From Hyphomonas chukchiensis (GTDB taxonomy: Bacteria; Pseudomonadota; Alphaproteobacteria; Caulobacterales; Hyphomonadaceae), in the NCBI RefSeq assembly GCF_000682695.1, contig NZ_AWFG01000063.1, positions 124,001 through 188,000 of the forward strand: DNA of 64,000 nucleotides, given 5' to 3'. Positions 52,696 to 62,543 of this stretch are shown here, piece by piece. Within the stretch, counting starts at the first letter, position 1; each line of letters begins with the position of its first letter. The position numbers and the translations under genes are program-made. The notes under the pieces are model-generated. The model saw only the letters and a program-made list of their open reading frames with translations, did no database searches and was not told where the DNA came from.

Positions 52696-54275
52696 TACCA
52701 TCTCCGCTCGAACCGGCGTCGCAGGAATACGACAATACCATTCATCGTGATTAGGAACATGAGGAGGATGACGATCACCGCTGCCGTCATGGGCTCCCAG
52801 GCGCGCTCTGCATGCGTCGCCCAGCTATATACCAAAACCGGTAGGGCCGTCGATTCATCGGTTGGGCCGCCGGGCACATCCGCCACGAACGCCACCATGC
52901 CGATGAGCAGCAAGGGCGCGGTCTCGCCCAGCGCCCGCGCCATGCCGAGAATGGCGCCCGTAAAAATACCAGGCCCGGCGACAGGCAGCACATGGTGGAA
53001 AACCGATTGCATCTTGGAGGCCCCTACCCCCAGAGCAGCCGCCCGAATGGACGGCGGCACCGATTTGAGCGCGGCGCGCGATGCGATGATGATCGTTGGC
53101 AGGGTCAGCAGCGCCAGCACGAGACCGCCAACAAGCGGCGCTGAGCGGGGCAATCCGAAAAAGCCCAGGAACACGGCGGCGCCCAACAGGCCGAAGACAA
53201 TAGATGGCACGGCGGCCAGATTGTTGATGTTGACCTCAATGATTTCGGTGAGCCGGTTTCGCGGCGCAAATTCTTCCAAGTAGACCGATGCGAAAATGCC
53301 CACGGGAATGGCGATGAATGCCGTGACGAGCATGGTCAGGAGTGACCCCACAATGGCCGCCAGTGCCCCTGCAAGTTCCGGGTAGGTGCTGTCCGTATGG
53401 GTAAGGAGGCTGAAGTGAGGAACGCGTGAAATACGCCCCATGTCCTTCAGAGCCAGCGTCCAGGCTATCTGGTCGTCTGAGACATTGCGCTGCGCTTCCG
53501 GCAAGGCGATGACACGCGCCAAGGGACGGGCGCCTTGGTAATCCGCGGCGCTTCCGGTGAGCAGATCCATTTCCAAGCTGTTGGCGCTCATGCTCACAAC
53601 GCGGCCGGTCGCGGGACCTGACGTGACAAGAATGGAGCGGGCATCTACCGCATCGCCCACTTCTGCGCGCTGGGCAGAGATAAGCGATTGCAGGCCTTTG
53701 AAAGCATTTGGCCCTGAAAGCGTTACCCGTCCCGGTGCCGTCTCGGTCCCCTGCTCGACAGTGCCCAGCTTGAGCCGTGCTTCGGGCGACACTGCACCTT
53801 TGAGATACAGGTCCAGATCGTCATTGAGCGGCACCTTGATGGTCATCTCCTGACCGATTTGTGTCGGATTTGCCGCGACGGATTTCGCCACAGGCAGCAC
53901 CGCCAGCCGTGTCAGAAGATCGCCGAGCTCACGCGTTTCAAGCCGGTTGCCCTGCACATCCGGAAACGTTTGCAACAGGTTGGACCGCAGCAGGTTGTAG
54001 AAACCGTCGATATTGCGCGCCACATCCGCTGGCTTGTCCTTGCCGGCAGGCGCGATCACGGCTGGGTCAAGGACAACGTCATAGCGCACGACATGATAGG
54101 TCGCCGCAGATATCGCCTGCGACAGGATCGAAACGATAAGCAGCGAAAGAGCGGCCAAAGCGAAGGCAATCGCAGACATGCCATAGAATCTGAAACGCGT
54201 ATCGGCTGCCCGACGCTTCTTCAGGCGCTTCAACGCCTTTTCATTCCGGAAGGGGGCTGGGGCGGCGTCAGTCAT
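52695..54275 (-). CDS. pstA: Phosphate ABC transporter permease PstA, long form
   Basis: 526-residue permease. The N-terminal third (one membrane segment [21 protein letters not shown], then a large periplasmic region rich in [10 protein letters not shown] and [10 protein letters not shown]) is the extension typical of alphaproteobacterial PstA. The C-terminal permease domain has helices and the cytoplasmic EAA loop [42 protein letters not shown]. coli PstA is near 300 residues, so this form is much longer. The ATG at 54275 overlaps pstC by 8 bases; a GTG three codons upstream is an alternative. Confidence 0.94.
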   Translation of the reverse strand: MTDAAPAPFRNEKALKRLKKRRAADTRFRFYGMSAIAFALAALSLLIVSILSQAISAATYHVVRYDVVLDPAVIAPAGKDKPADVARNIDGFYNLLRSNLLQTFPDVQGNRLETRELGDLLTRLAVLPVAKSVAANPTQIGQEMTIKVPLNDDLDLYLKGAVSPEARLKLGTVEQGTETAPGRVTLSGPNAFKGLQSLISAQRAEVGDAVDARSILVTSGPATGRVVSMSANSLEMDLLTGSAADYQGARPLARVIALPEAQRNVSDDQIAWTLALKDMGRISRVPHFSLLTHTDSTYPELAGALAAIVGSLLTMLVTAFIAIPVGIFASVYLEEFAPRNRLTEIIEVNINNLAAVPSIVFGLLGAAVFLGFFGLPRSAPLVGGLVLALLTLPTIIIASRAALKSVPPSIRAAALGVGASKMQSVFHHVLPVAGPGIFTGAILGMARALGETAPLLLIGMVAFVADVPGGPTDESTALPVLVYSWATHAERAWEPMTAAVIVILLMFLITMNGIVVFLRRRFERRW

Positions 54276-55686
54276 ATTTTTCACGATACTTCTGAACGAC
54301 CCGAAGGGCGATAAGGTTGAAGAAGAGGGTAATCACGAACAGGACGAGCCCAAGGGCAAAGGCGGACAGCGTCTTCGGGCTGTCAAACTCTGTCTCGCCG
54401 GTCAGCAGTGAGACGATCTGGACTGTAATCGTCGTCAGGTCAGCGGTCGGGTCGGGCGAGATGCGCGCCCGCTGTCCCGCCGCCATCACCACAATCATGG
54501 TCTCACCGATTGCACGCGAGACAGCCAGCAGAAGGGACGCAATAATGCCCGGCAAAGCCGCCGGCAGGACGACATGCTTTACCGTCTCTGATTTCGTGGC
54601 GCCCATGGCGTACGCAGCATCGCGCAGCGTCTGCGGAACAGCATTGATCACATCGTCAGAGAGCGATGAAACAAAGGGGATGACCATGATGCCCATGACG
54701 AGCCCCGCCGCCAGCGCACTGGTAGGCTGTGCCGCCAGAAGCGGCTCTGCCGTAATGCCGGCAGACATCAGTGTCATGTTGATCCAGACAGCGACCGCCC
54801 GGATCGCTGGCGCGACCACAAGCAGAGCGAAGAACCCGTATACAACCGTCGGGATACCGGCGAGCACCTCAAGGACAGGCTTCACCCAGGCCCGAACGGT
54901 TGGCCCGGCATATTCTGAAAGGTAGATCGCCGCGAACAGGCCGACAGGCGCCGCGATGAGCATGGCGATCAAGGCGATCATGAACGTGCCGTAGAACAGC
55001 GGCAGGGCGCCAAACTCTGCACTTGTCTGCGCGTTCCAGCGCGTGCCAAAAAGGAAGTCCCAGAACGGGATCTCCGAGAAGAAGCGCAAGCTTTCGTAAA
55101 GCAGCGAGGCCACAATGCCGACAGTTGTGGCGATAGCGATGGCGGCACACAGGAACAGAAAGAGTTCTATACCGCCTTCCACCCGATTGCGTGCGCGGAA
55201 GCCGGGGGCCACCTTTCGGCGCGCCAGAAAAAAGCCGCACGCTGCGCTGGCAAGCGCCAGGGCGATGGCTGAAGCCTTCACCATGCCCTGCAATTCAAGG
55301 AATCGGTTGGCGATGGCCGAAAACACGCGGTCTGCGCCGCCATAGCCGTGGTCGAATGCCGCGCGCGCGATTGAGTCGAGATAAACGTCCAACTCGACAG
55401 ATGGCATGTTCTGGAAATTGGCTGGCAGCTCACCCGCAAGCAAAGACCGGACTATCCCGTCGCCCAGCATGGCATAGGCCAGCGCAACGACCAGCGCCGG
55501 GACGAAGGTCCACATCGCCACATAATAACCGTGATAATTGGGCCGGGAATGAACGCGGACAGAGCCCGCAGCGCCATTGAATCTTTCTGCCTGAACACGG
55601 CCGACGAAAAAGCCGCCCGATGCCAGCATTGCAAGCAGTGCAAGCAAAAGCCAACCCATTGGCAAGTGACCGAGCTGTTGAACCAT
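54268..55686 (-). CDS. pstC: Phosphate ABC transporter permease PstC
   Basis: 472-residue permease partner of PstA. N-terminal hydrophobic segments (MGWLLLALLAMLASGGFFVG; WTFVPALVVALAYAMLGDGIV) precede the transport domain, with LIAAPVGLFAAIYLSEYA, GIPTVVYGFFALLV, and the EAA-type loop AMGATKSETVKHVVLPAALPGIIASLLLAVSRAIGETMIV. The start MVQQLGHLPMGW at 55686 excludes an upstream reading that would run through the Pho box. First gene of the pst operon here; pstS is not in the window. Confidence 0.95.
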   Translation of the reverse strand: MVQQLGHLPMGWLLLALLAMLASGGFFVGRVQAERFNGAAGSVRVHSRPNYHGYYVAMWTFVPALVVALAYAMLGDGIVRSLLAGELPANFQNMPSVELDVYLDSIARAAFDHGYGGADRVFSAIANRFLELQGMVKASAIALALASAACGFFLARRKVAPGFRARNRVEGGIELFLFLCAAIAIATTVGIVASLLYESLRFFSEIPFWDFLFGTRWNAQTSAEFGALPLFYGTFMIALIAMLIAAPVGLFAAIYLSEYAGPTVRAWVKPVLEVLAGIPTVVYGFFALLVVAPAIRAVAVWINMTLMSAGITAEPLLAAQPTSALAAGLVMGIMVIPFVSSLSDDVINAVPQTLRDAAYAMGATKSETVKHVVLPAALPGIIASLLLAVSRAIGETMIVVMAAGQRARISPDPTADLTTITVQIVSLLTGETEFDSPKTLSAFALGLVLFVITLFFNLIALRVVQKYREKYD

Positions 55687-55731
55687 CGAGTCCGGATTCC
55701 CCGTTGATATGGCTTCCCTTAATGCTGCTCC

Positions 55732-55766
55732 GCGACAGTTATGTGACAATTGTGACAGGCATGACA
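55732..55766 (-). promoter_or_regulatory. Pho-box array upstream of pstC
   Basis: On the minus strand TTGTCAC-ATAA-CTGTCGC (55732-55749) matches the two 7-base half-sites and 4-base spacer of a Pho box (CTGTCAT-N4-CTGTCAT), ending 45 bases before the pstC ATG. Two more TGTCA units follow upstream at 9-base steps (to 55766), giving four half-sites. This predicts PhoB control of the pst-pho operon. The other side of the 132-base gap faces hslV. Confidence 0.75.
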
Positions 55767-55818
55767 GATGACCGCACATCTCTTGCACCTACCGGCCTGA
55801 TCGGCCACATCTGGGACC

Positions 55819-56376
55819 ATGAAACAGCGCACTGAATCTGAAGCGATATGGCATGGGACAACGATCCTCGCCGTTCGAAAATCCGGCAAGCTCGCCATGC
55901 TGAGCGACGGACAAGTCTCAATGGGTCAAACCATTATGAAGGGAAATGCACGTAAAGTGAGACGCATCGCAGGCGGCGACATTCTCGCCGGCTTTGCGGG
56001 CGCCACGGCAGATGCCTTCACGCTTTTCGAAAGGCTTGAGGCGAAGCTGGAACGCCACCCTGGCCAACTCCAAAGGGCGGCCGTCGAACTTGCGAAGGAC
56101 TGGCGAACCGAAAAATACCTACAAAAACTTGAAGCCCTGCTGATCGTGGCCGACAAGGAGGTCACGCTCGTGATCACCGGAGCTGGCGATGTGCTCGAGC
56201 CCGAGCATAATGTCGTCGCCGTCGGGTCCGGGGGGAATTATGCATTGGCCGCCGCGCGCGGCCTGTATGATTATGAAGAGGATGCCGAAGTCATCGGTCG
56301 CAAGGCCATGCAGATCGCCGCTGATATTTGCGTCTACACAAACGCCAATTTCACGCTCGAAACGCTCGACCTTTAA
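55819..56376 (+). CDS. hslV: ATP-dependent protease HslV subunit
   Basis: 185-residue N-terminal-nucleophile peptidase that assembles as a double hexamer with HslU. The mature N-terminus is at Thr14 ([25 protein letters not shown]). [50 protein letters not shown] and [11 protein letters not shown] complete the family. It is divergent from pstC and followed by hslU 31 bases later. Confidence 0.97.
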   Translation: MKQRTESEAIWHGTTILAVRKSGKLAMLSDGQVSMGQTIMKGNARKVRRIAGGDILAGFAGATADAFTLFERLEAKLERHPGQLQRAAVELAKDWRTEKYLQKLEALLIVADKEVTLVITGAGDVLEPEHNVVAVGSGGNYALAAARGLYDYEEDAEVIGRKAMQIAADICVYTNANFTLETLDL

Positions 56377-56407
56377 TCGCCTTCCCTTCTCGTCTGATGC
56401 AGGCCTG

Positions 56408-57742
56408 ATGGCAAAGCAGTTCCGGAATCTCCAAATGCAAAACCTGACACCTCGTGAAATCGTTGCCGAGCTTGACCGGCACATTGTTGGCCAGACTGGC
56501 GCCAAACGCGCCGTGGCGATTGCCCTGCGCAACCGCTGGCGCCGCAAGCAGGCGCCTGAAGCGCTGCGAAACGAGATCACACCCAAGAATATCCTGATGA
56601 TTGGTCCCACCGGCGTGGGCAAGACTGAAGTCTCACGTCGCCTGGCCAAGCTGGCCAATGCCCCATTCCTGAAGGTCGAAGCGACCAAGTTCACCGAAGT
56701 CGGTTATGTCGGGCGGGATGTCGAACAGATCATACGCGACCTAGTCGAGGCCTCCATCGGCATGATTCGCGAACAGAAACGGGCTGGCGTTGCGCAACAG
56801 GCCAAAGATGCCGCGGAGGAACGGCTTCTGGACGCCCTTGTGGGCGCCGAATCCCAGGCGTCCACGCGCGAAGCCTTCCGTCGCAAGCTGCGGGCTGGTG
56901 AACTCGACGACAAGCCAGTGGACATCGACTTCACCGATTCCGGCAACGCCATGCAGATGCTGGATATTCCGGGGCAAGGCGGCTCCATGGGCATGATCAA
57001 CCTGTCGGACATGCTGGGCAAGGCCATGGGTGGCGGCCGGACCAAGCGCGTTCGCACGACCGTGAAGGAGGCCCACCAGCCCCTTCTGGAGGAAGAAGCC
57101 GACCGTTTGCTCGACGAAGACGCCATCATCCGCGAGGCTGTGAAAGCCGTTGAAGAAGATGGCATCGTTTTCCTCGATGAAATTGACAAGGTGGCTGCCC
57201 GCAAGGACCGGGGCGGCGCCGACGTTAGCCGTGAAGGCGTCCAACGCGACCTCCTTCCGCTGATCGAAGGCACGACCGTCTCCACCAAGCGTGGCGCAGT
57301 GAAGACAGACCATATCCTTTTCATTGCGTCGGGGGCTTTCCATGTCTCCAAGCCATCAGACCTGCTGCCGGAATTGCAGGGCCGTCTGCCCATTCGCGTG
57401 GAACTGGAACCGCTCTCCCGCAACGACCTGCGGCGCATCCTGGTCGAGCCCGAGGCGAGCCTTGTGCGCCAGTATGAAGCGCTCATGGCAGCGGAGAATG
57501 TGACTCTTGTTTTTGAGGACGCCGCGATTGACCGTCTTGCGGATCTGGCGGAGGCCGTGAACAGCACGGTTGAGAATATCGGTGCCCGACGCCTGCAGAC
57601 AGTGCTGGAGCGGCTTCTTGATGAGATCAGTTTCGACGCACCTGACAAGTCCGGCGAAACCATCACGATCACGGCGGACTATGTGAACGAACGCGTCGCC
57701 AGCCTCGCAGGCAATGCTGACCTCTCCAAGTTCATTCTGTAA
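56408..57742 (+). CDS. hslU: ATP-dependent protease ATPase subunit HslU
   Basis: 444-residue AAA+ unfoldase feeding HslV. N-terminal [34 protein letters not shown], Walker [20 protein letters not shown], pore loop [16 protein letters not shown], Walker [15 protein letters not shown], sensor [29 protein letters not shown] and [21 protein letters not shown]. The start [11 protein letters not shown] at 56408 gives normal length; the much longer upstream reading overlaps hslV in another frame. MQNLTPREI (56435) is an alternative start. Confidence 0.97.
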   Translation: MAKQFRNLQMQNLTPREIVAELDRHIVGQTGAKRAVAIALRNRWRRKQAPEALRNEITPKNILMIGPTGVGKTEVSRRLAKLANAPFLKVEATKFTEVGYVGRDVEQIIRDLVEASIGMIREQKRAGVAQQAKDAAEERLLDALVGAESQASTREAFRRKLRAGELDDKPVDIDFTDSGNAMQMLDIPGQGGSMGMINLSDMLGKAMGGGRTKRVRTTVKEAHQPLLEEEADRLLDEDAIIREAVKAVEEDGIVFLDEIDKVAARKDRGGADVSREGVQRDLLPLIEGTTVSTKRGAVKTDHILFIASGAFHVSKPSDLLPELQGRLPIRVELEPLSRNDLRRILVEPEASLVRQYEALMAAENVTLVFEDAAIDRLADLAEAVNSTVENIGARRLQTVLERLLDEISFDAPDKSGETITITADYVNERVASLAGNADLSKFIL

Positions 57743-57751
57743 AAGAGGCGA

Positions 57752-58090
57752 TCAGCTCGTGCTGGCCCGCCGCACAGGCAAATGCTTCTTGCCCCAGTCG
57801 CGCAATGTCATCAGCGCCGGGGCAAGCTCCTGCCCCTTCTCGGTGAGAATATAGTCGTAACGCTTGGGCGCCTCTGAATACGGATTGCGAACAAGAATGC
57901 CCGCTTCCACAAGGCGCTTCAGCCGGTCGGCCAATATATGCCGGGTCATCCCGCTTGATTCCGCAAACTGTTCGAACCGCGAGAGGCCAAGGAGGCAGTC
58001 CCTCAAAATGAGAAGCGTCCAACGGTCGCCCAGCACCGATAGAGTCCGTGCGACCGGGCACCAGTTATCAGAGAGCTCAGACCATTTCAT
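57752..58090 (-). CDS. HxlR-family winged-helix transcriptional regulator
   Basis: 112-residue DNA-binding protein. The HxlR hallmark CPVARTLSVLGDRWTLLILRDCLLGLSRFEQF (Cys11) is followed by the recognition region MTRHILADRLKRLVEAGILVRNPYSEAPKRYDYILTEKG. Members often sense oxidants or electrophiles through the N-terminal Cys. It is convergent with hslU, 9 bases between stops. The regulated genes are not evident. Confidence 0.9.
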   Translation of the reverse strand: MKWSELSDNWCPVARTLSVLGDRWTLLILRDCLLGLSRFEQFAESSGMTRHILADRLKRLVEAGILVRNPYSEAPKRYDYILTEKGQELAPALMTLRDWGKKHLPVRRASTS

Positions 58091-58189
58091 GCGGGATACC
58101 CCGTGCCGTTTCCTAGCAAGTTCCGAAACAGCACTATAAGCTGATTCGTTATGGCTGGGCTTCGGGATGTAACGGGCTCTCGTTTCGAC

Positions 58190-59188
58190 CTAAAGCTTGA
58201 TACCTGCTGCTTCAGCGAGACCCGCAAGCGGAACTTCCGGGCGCGGGCCGAAGTGGCTGATGACTTCAGCGGCAGCTATGTGGCCAAGCCTTGCGCACGT
58301 CGCCAAGGGCAGGCCTCGGGCATAGCCGAACAGGAACCCCGCCGCGTACTGGTCACCGGCCCCTGTTGTATCGACCACTTTCGCGACAGGTTCAGCTGCA
58401 ACCGCGAGCGGCTCGCCTTCACCGATCACAACGGAGCCTTTTTCGCTGCGCGTCACGGCGGCGATCGCCGTATCCGCTTGAAGTCGCGCAATCGCCTCAT
58501 CGAAGTCGCGCGTCTGGTAAAGCGACAGAAGCTCTTCCTCATTGGCGAAGAGGATGTCGACATGTCCCTGGACCAGATGCAGGAAGCTTTCGCGATGGCG
58601 GTCAACGCAAAAGCTGTCTGAAAGCGTCAGGGCGACGAGGCGGCCCGCGGACTTGGCGATTTCGGACGCATGGATGAAGGCCGCCTTGGCATCGTCCTTA
58701 TCGAACAGATAGCCTTCGAGATAGAGAATGCGGCCCTGGCGAACAACCTCTTCATCGACATCCTCTTTGGAGAAGAGAACCGAAGCGCCAAGGAATGTGT
58801 TCATGCTGCGCGCGCCGTCTTCGGTGACGAAGATGATACACCGAGCCGTTGCCGGGCCGCTCTCGAGGGGATGTGTGGCAAAAGGCACGCCCGTCCGGGT
58901 CATTTCTTCGCGGAACTGCCGGCCCAGATCATCATTGGCTGTCTTGCCGATATAGGCAGCGCTGCCGCCGAAGCTTGATACGCCCGCTATCGTGTTCGCG
59001 CCGCTACCACCTGACGTGATGATCGGGTTCCTCGCTTGTACCGTAAGTTCCTCTGCGCGAGGCTCCTCGATCAGCGTCATGGCATCTTTCTGGATGCCCC
59101 AGGATTCCAAGAACGCGTCATCTGCGCTGGAAAGGACATCAACGATCGCATTGCCGAGACCGACAACATCAAAACGGGTGGAAGTCAT
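58190..59188 (-). CDS. PfkB-family sugar/nucleoside kinase, adenosine kinase-like
   Basis: 332-residue ribokinase-fold enzyme. The start STRFDVVGLGNAIVDVLSSADDAFLES is the adenosine-kinase-like form. GSGANTIAGVSSFGGSAAYIGKTANDDLG is the substrate-binding GG region, and VDTTGAGDQYAAGFLFGYARGL holds the anion hole and catalytic Asp. It likely phosphorylates adenosine or a sugar with ATP. The ATG at 59188 begins MTSTRFDV; the longer reading adds a leader unlike the family. It is divergent from the ATP-grasp gene, 83 bases apart. Confidence 0.86.
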   Translation of the reverse strand: MTSTRFDVVGLGNAIVDVLSSADDAFLESWGIQKDAMTLIEEPRAEELTVQARNPIITSGGSGANTIAGVSSFGGSAAYIGKTANDDLGRQFREEMTRTGVPFATHPLESGPATARCIIFVTEDGARSMNTFLGASVLFSKEDVDEEVVRQGRILYLEGYLFDKDDAKAAFIHASEIAKSAGRLVALTLSDSFCVDRHRESFLHLVQGHVDILFANEEELLSLYQTRDFDEAIARLQADTAIAAVTRSEKGSVVIGEGEPLAVAAEPVAKVVDTTGAGDQYAAGFLFGYARGLPLATCARLGHIAAAEVISHFGPRPEVPLAGLAEAAGIKL

Positions 59189-59271
59189 ATGTACATAGCC
59201 TTGAAAACCAGTCCGCCGATTGCCAGACATGCGCGCTGGACGCAACTGCGCGCCATGCTAAACCGCTCGCC

Positions 59272-60150
59272 ATGAAAATCGCTTACATTGCCTCGCAGGT
59301 CACCCTTCCAGACTCGCCCGTTCGTCGTACTGATGCGTTCGAGCATGACTACATGATGCGTTCGCTCGTGCCGGCTTTCGCCGAAAAGGGCATGTCCGTT
59401 GTCGATGTCGCCTGGGACGATCCGGAAGCCGACTGGGGGTCTTTCGGCGCTGCCATCATCGGCACGACGTGGGACTATTGGGACCGGATCGATGCGTTCC
59501 TCGACACCCTCGAGGCCATTGGAAAGCGCACACGCCTGTTCAACTCGGCAGACATGGTGCGCTGGAACAGCCGCAAGACCTATCTGAAGGACCTCGAATC
59601 GAAAGGCGCGCGCCTTATCCCCACCCTCTGGATGGAGAGGGTAACGCCTGAAGCTGCGTCCAGTGCGTTTGACGCGCTTGGCAGTGACGACCTCGTCTTC
59701 AAGCGCCAGATCGGCGCCGGGGCCCGGGACCAGTTCCGGCTGAAGCGCGGCGAGGCAATTCCGGCGGTTTCACACCCGATGATGGTCCAGCCTTTCCTGA
59801 ACATGATCCAGGTCGAAGGCGAGATCAGCTTCATCTTCATCGACGGTGATTTCAGTCATGCACTCATCAAGCGTGCGGCCAATGGTGACTACAGGATCCA
59901 ATCCGAATACGGCGGCCGGGAAGAACCGATTGTCCCATCCCTGCAGGACCTGGCGGCCGCACAGGCCATAATGGGCACGCTTGACCAGGCGCCCCTCTAC
60001 GGCCGTGTCGATATGCTGCGCGCGGAAGATGGCCAACTGCTTCTCATGGAGCTGGAACTGATCGAGCCCTATCTCTACCCCATTGAAGGCCCTGAACTCG
60101 GCAAGCGAATGGCGGCGGCGGTTGCACGGCAACTGCAAATCGCCTCATAA
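59272..60150 (+). CDS. ATP-grasp ligase domain protein (glutathione synthetase/RimK/DcsG-like)
   Basis: 292-residue protein. The N-terminal pre-ATP-grasp part (IAYIASQVTLPDSPVRRTDAFEHDYMM, AAIIGTTWDYWDRIDAFLDTLE) and NSRKTYLKDLESKGARLIPTLWM precede the ATP-grasp core: DDLVFKRQIGAGARDQFRL, MMVQPFLNMIQVEGEISFIFIDGDFSHALIKR, and the Mg ligands in LLLMELELIEPYLYP. It resembles the O-ureido-serine cyclo-ligase/glutathione-synthetase branch. The product is unknown; no biosynthetic cluster surrounds it. Confidence 0.75.
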   Translation: MKIAYIASQVTLPDSPVRRTDAFEHDYMMRSLVPAFAEKGMSVVDVAWDDPEADWGSFGAAIIGTTWDYWDRIDAFLDTLEAIGKRTRLFNSADMVRWNSRKTYLKDLESKGARLIPTLWMERVTPEAASSAFDALGSDDLVFKRQIGAGARDQFRLKRGEAIPAVSHPMMVQPFLNMIQVEGEISFIFIDGDFSHALIKRAANGDYRIQSEYGGREEPIVPSLQDLAAAQAIMGTLDQAPLYGRVDMLRAEDGQLLLMELELIEPYLYPIEGPELGKRMAAAVARQLQIAS

Positions 60151-60228
60151 GATCCAAGTGATGTGCTGTGCCCGATGATAAGGGCACGCCGCGCAGCGTG
60201 CAATTTTGCGCCGGGGACACAATGAGCC

Positions 60229-60846
60229 ATGATCAGATTTGCCTTGTCAGCAACAGCCGCATCGCTTCTCGCCGGCACATGTTCAGCTCAGATCGAAAGT
60301 GAGGACGGCCTCTATCTGGGATTTCGCGGCTATGGCGCAATCAGCGATCAGAACAATCTCATCTTCGCCGCCAGTCGCGAATTTGGTGCCTCGGTCGGAT
60401 ACCGGTTTTCCGACGTCTGGCGTGTGGAGACTGAATACTCGCGCCGATGGGCCAAGATACAGGGCCTGAACGGGGCCAAAACGGTCCGGGGAGACTTTGA
60501 TGCCCACACGCTCGGCCTGCATCTGTTTCGTGACTTTCGGCCTGGCAAGAAGCTCAGGCCCTTTGTCGGCGTCGGGGTTGGTGGCGGTATTCTCGACTTC
60601 GACTTCAAAGGTCCTGCCGATATCAATCCCGACTTCATCGTCGTCGGAAACGACACGAACATCAGCACCTACGGCAACGTCTTCCTAGGCTCGACCTACC
60701 ACATCAATTCACAACTGCGGTTCGGAGGCGGTTTCGAGTATTTTTCGTTTACCGACCAGGCCGTGGAATCCAATATTGGCGACATCGACGGAATCAATCG
60801 GAGCTACAATTTCTTCGTGTCGTTACGCTGGCGCCCGGACTTCTAA
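60229..60846 (+). CDS. Outer membrane beta-barrel protein
   Basis: 205 residues. Signal peptide MIRFALSATAASLLAGTCSAQ, then alternating hydrophobic strands (GLYLGFRGYGAIS, ASVGYRFSDVWRVETEYSRRW, HTLGLHLFRDF, RPFVGVGVGGGILDF, SQLRFGGGFEYFSF) ending in the C-terminal signature YNFFVSLRWRPDF with terminal Phe. It fits an 8-stranded OmpW/OmpA-barrel-type protein, probably of the outer-membrane beta-barrel (OMP_b-brl) family. It is convergent with a second outer-membrane protein gene. Confidence 0.82.
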   Translation: MIRFALSATAASLLAGTCSAQIESEDGLYLGFRGYGAISDQNNLIFAASREFGASVGYRFSDVWRVETEYSRRWAKIQGLNGAKTVRGDFDAHTLGLHLFRDFRPGKKLRPFVGVGVGGGILDFDFKGPADINPDFIVVGNDTNISTYGNVFLGSTYHINSQLRFGGGFEYFSFTDQAVESNIGDIDGINRSYNFFVSLRWRPDF

Positions 60847-60855
60847 TACAGGCCC

Positions 60856-61629
60856 CTACTTCCCGAAGCCGTAGACGAGCGCCACTTTCAAGGCCGTGTC
60901 GGTATCCTCAAATCCATCAGCCGGATTCGTGTCGTAACGCACATTGAAGGACATGCGCGCGGAGAAGGATTTGGAAACCGAAGCCGTCAGTGCAATGCTG
61001 TTCTCGATCTGGGTAGAGGTCTCGCCGTACAAGATGTCAGTCTCGTCTGCGAGTTTCACATTTTCGTTGAACTGGTAGCCGAATTCGGAGCGCGCCACAG
61101 CGCCCACGGACGTAACGGTTTCTGCTGGCGTAACGCTGATCGCCCCGGTTGAGTCCGTCACAACAGTGCGCTTGATCTCGTCAATCTTGACACCCGGACC
61201 CCCGCGCACGGTCCAGCTTCTCTTCTCACCGTCCAGAATGTGGTAGCCAAGACCGCCACCAACGAAGGTGCGGCTATCGAAGCCGGTGAACTGATCGACT
61301 TCATAAGAGGCGCGACCGAAGCTGAACAGTTTTTCGTTAAGCAGACGATCGACATCGCCTGAGAAGAAGTAACGATTGCGGCTTTCGACGCCATCCTGCT
61401 CGCCATATTCACCGTCCGCGACCAGTTCGACCTTCCACAAACCTGCCTTGCGCGCGACATCAATACCCAGGCCCAGGTCGGTCGTTTCCGTATTGCCGGT
61501 CGTATAGCCCGCATTGAAGGCACCCTCCCCACTCCAGCCATCTTTTTCCTGTGCGTGAGCCGGCGCAACGGCCACGAGGGCAGCGCCGACAGAAGCAAGG
61601 ATGAATGAGGACTGTTTCAGTGGACGCAT
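60856..61629 (-). CDS. DUF481 family outer membrane protein (YdiY-like)
   Basis: 257 residues. Signal peptide MRPLKQSSFILASVGAALVAVAPAHAQ, followed by GWSGEGAFNAGYTTGNTETTDLGLGIDVARKAG, the DUF481 start, and repeated barrel strands to the C-terminal VALVYGFGK. Homologues are described as salt-induced outer-membrane proteins; function is unknown. The ATG at 61629 begins the signal peptide; a 20-codon upstream extension lacks signal character. It lies 132 bases downstream of nth on the same strand. Confidence 0.86.
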   Translation of the reverse strand: MRPLKQSSFILASVGAALVAVAPAHAQEKDGWSGEGAFNAGYTTGNTETTDLGLGIDVARKAGLWKVELVADGEYGEQDGVESRNRYFFSGDVDRLLNEKLFSFGRASYEVDQFTGFDSRTFVGGGLGYHILDGEKRSWTVRGGPGVKIDEIKRTVVTDSTGAISVTPAETVTSVGAVARSEFGYQFNENVKLADETDILYGETSTQIENSIALTASVSKSFSARMSFNVRYDTNPADGFEDTDTALKVALVYGFGK

Positions 61630-61761
61630 TGCGAGGACTCCTGGATTGATCGGATCAGTTCTGGCGGCAAATTCAGACCATCGACTCACGGAACAATGGC
61701 CACTTCATGGCGCGTATACCTTCAGAATAATCTGCGACAACCCTGCCTAAACAGGCGGCAT

Positions 61762-62487
61762 TTAACGACGCGGACCAAGGCGGGAGACAGTCGCAGGGTC
61801 GGGCGTTTTGGGCTTGTGCCGACACAGATCCGCAATCGCGCAGTGCCAGCATTCTGGCGTTTGCGCCTTGCAGACATATCGCCCGTGCAGAATGAGCCAG
61901 TGATGGGCTCCGTGCTTGTACTCATCCGGTGTGGCGCGTTCCAGGCCGGCCTCCACCTGCTCAGGCGTCTTGCCGGGCGCGAGACCCGTTCTGTTGGCCA
62001 CACGAAAGACATGCGTATCCACGGCAATCGTCGGCACGCCAAAGGCCTCGTTCAAGACCACATTGGCCGTCTTGCGCCCCACCCCCGGCAAGCGCTCCAG
62101 CTCATCGCGCGTATCGGGCACTACACCGCCATATCCATCCAGCAGCATCTGGCTCAGCGCGATGACATTCTTGGCTTTGTTGCGCCAAAGCCCGATGGTA
62201 CGAATATATTCCGCCACACCCTCTTCGCCCAGAGCCAGCATCTTTTCGGGCGTATCGGCCACAGCGAAAAGCTTGGCTGTGGCCTTGTTTACGCCGACAT
62301 CGGTCGCCTGTGCAGACAGAGCGACGGCGACAACCAGTGTATAGGGGCTTGTGAAGTTCAGTTCCGTGCGCGGTTCCGGCCGGTCTTCAGCGAGCGCCGC
62401 ATACAGTGCATGCGCCTTTTCCCGTCCGAACGTACGGGGAGCCCGCTTTTTCCGGGGCTTGGGCTTTGAGGGTGCGTCATTTGGCAT
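61762..62487 (-). CDS. nth: Endonuclease III (DNA glycosylase/AP lyase)
   Basis: 241-residue base-excision repair enzyme for oxidised pyrimidines. Helix-hairpin-helix LERLPGVGRKTANVVLNEAFG includes the catalytic Lys; the catalytic Asp is in IAVDTHVFRVANR. The [4Fe-4S] cluster motif C-X6-C-X2-C-X5-C is intact at the C-terminus (CKAQTPECWHCAIADLC). A basic 30-residue N-terminal tail (PSKPKPRKKRAPRTFGREK) is longer than in E. coli. It is divergent from the DUF2244 gene. Confidence 0.96.
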   Translation of the reverse strand: MPNDAPSKPKPRKKRAPRTFGREKAHALYAALAEDRPEPRTELNFTSPYTLVVAVALSAQATDVGVNKATAKLFAVADTPEKMLALGEEGVAEYIRTIGLWRNKAKNVIALSQMLLDGYGGVVPDTRDELERLPGVGRKTANVVLNEAFGVPTIAVDTHVFRVANRTGLAPGKTPEQVEAGLERATPDEYKHGAHHWLILHGRYVCKAQTPECWHCAIADLCRHKPKTPDPATVSRLGPRR

Positions 62488-62543
62488 GCAGGACTGTCTA
62501 AGTCGCACTTTGCAGCATGCAAGGCCGTGCTAGATATTCCTGC

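Noticed and set aside
51853-53283. Open frame of 476 codons on the plus strand across pstB and pstA
   Set aside because: It lies antisense to well-supported pstB and pstA, has arginine/serine-rich low-complexity translation and no family resemblance; a high-GC shadow frame.
56704-57672. Open frame of 322 codons antisense to hslU
   Set aside because: Serine/arginine-rich shadow of a clear hslU gene.
57732-58061. Second minus-strand frame across the HxlR gene
   Set aside because: Out of frame with the regulator that shows the full HxlR motif; it also reads past the hslU stop.
60168-60187. Hairpin GTGCCC-N8-GGGCAC after the ATP-grasp gene
   Set aside because: No T-run follows on either strand, and the stem is only six pairs; too weak to call a terminator.
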